Assembly (NCBI GenBank): GCA_964482425.1 | Contig: CAYZXN010000027.1 | Span: forward strand, 1-5,820 | DNA from: WHTF01 sp964482425 | GTDB lineage: Bacteria; Desulfobacterota; Binatia; UBA9968 | Length of the DNA: 5,820 bases | Direction: 5' to 3' | Shown here: positions 5,758-5,820 of the stretch, piece after piece | Layout: each line of letters opens with the position of its first letter | Position numbering within the stretch: position 1 is the stretch's first letter | Made by a program: the position numbers and the translations under genes | The notes under the pieces: generated by a model | Seen by the model: the letters and a program-made list of their open reading frames with translations, nothing else | What the model was told of the DNA's origin: nothing | Database searches by the model: none

Positions 5758-5820
5758 ATGGGCAAACCTGAATTCAACATAGCCGACCTCAGTCCTGAAG
5801 AACGTTTGCGTCTGATCGAG
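5758..5820 (+). CDS. Addiction-module antitoxin, RelB/Unstab_antitox type (N-terminus only, runs off the window)
   Basis: The last 21 codons of the window read M-GKPEF-NIADLSPEERLRLIE. The segment IADLSPEERLRLIE is characteristic of the small (about 70-residue) addiction-module component family (TIGR02574/Unstab_antitox), whose members normally go on with an E-LWDSL-like stretch. These are antitoxins of type II pairs, usually encoded just upstream of a RelE/ParE-like toxin; the toxin would be beyond the window. The proteins bind their toxin and often repress their own promoter. The ATG fits the usual family start, though no good Shine-Dalgarno precedes it. The call is firm for the family despite the short length; whether the pair is intact cannot be seen. 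Confidence 0.75.
   Translation, partial: MGKPEFNIADLSPEERLRLIE

Overview
The window looks like a chromosomal stretch of a moderately GC-rich soil or environmental bacterium. The best guess is a proteobacterium or a similar uncultured lineage. This rests only on gene style: a large OmpR-type/ATPase/TPR regulator, a CWEN-type nitrilase and a RelB-like addiction antitoxin. No taxonomic marker is present.

Left part (1-1878): two minus-strand genes form a tight operon. A nitrilase-superfamily enzyme with a complete Glu-Lys-Cys triad is followed, with an ATGA overlap, by a class I SAM-dependent methyltransferase. Both have good Shine-Dalgarno sequences. Nothing recognisable lies between the methyltransferase stop and the window edge.

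Middle (1879-4998): a 195-bp divergent intergenic region separates the nitrilase from a 974-residue plus-strand regulator. The regulator joins an OmpR/PhoB-type winged helix to a STAND/AAA-type ATPase and a long TPR-like C-terminal half. The intergenic region has a good -10 but a poor -35 for the nitrilase, a short direct repeat over that -35, and a small hairpin in the nitrilase leader. The simplest reading is a regulator that senses a signal through its ATPase/TPR part and controls the nitrilase-methyltransferase operon next door. That link is inferred from position only.

Right part (4999-5820): this end appears to be decaying. A small dimeric alpha-beta-barrel (YdhR/mono-oxygenase-like) gene on the minus strand seems to stop early, with a degraded version of its expected tail beyond the stop. 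Upstream of it on the same strand is the wreck of the C-terminus of an Ldh-type (malate/L-lactate/ureidoglycolate dehydrogenase family) oxidoreductase. I read its remains as three blocks, the middle one flipped: an 83-bp micro-inversion at 5491-5573 with short GAYGA ends and a one-base deletion inside. The two genes were probably once an Ldh-DABB operon. The window ends inside the first 21 codons of a plus-strand addiction-module antitoxin, which suggests an accessory or rearranged boundary.

No RNA gene, CRISPR array, insertion sequence or origin was found.
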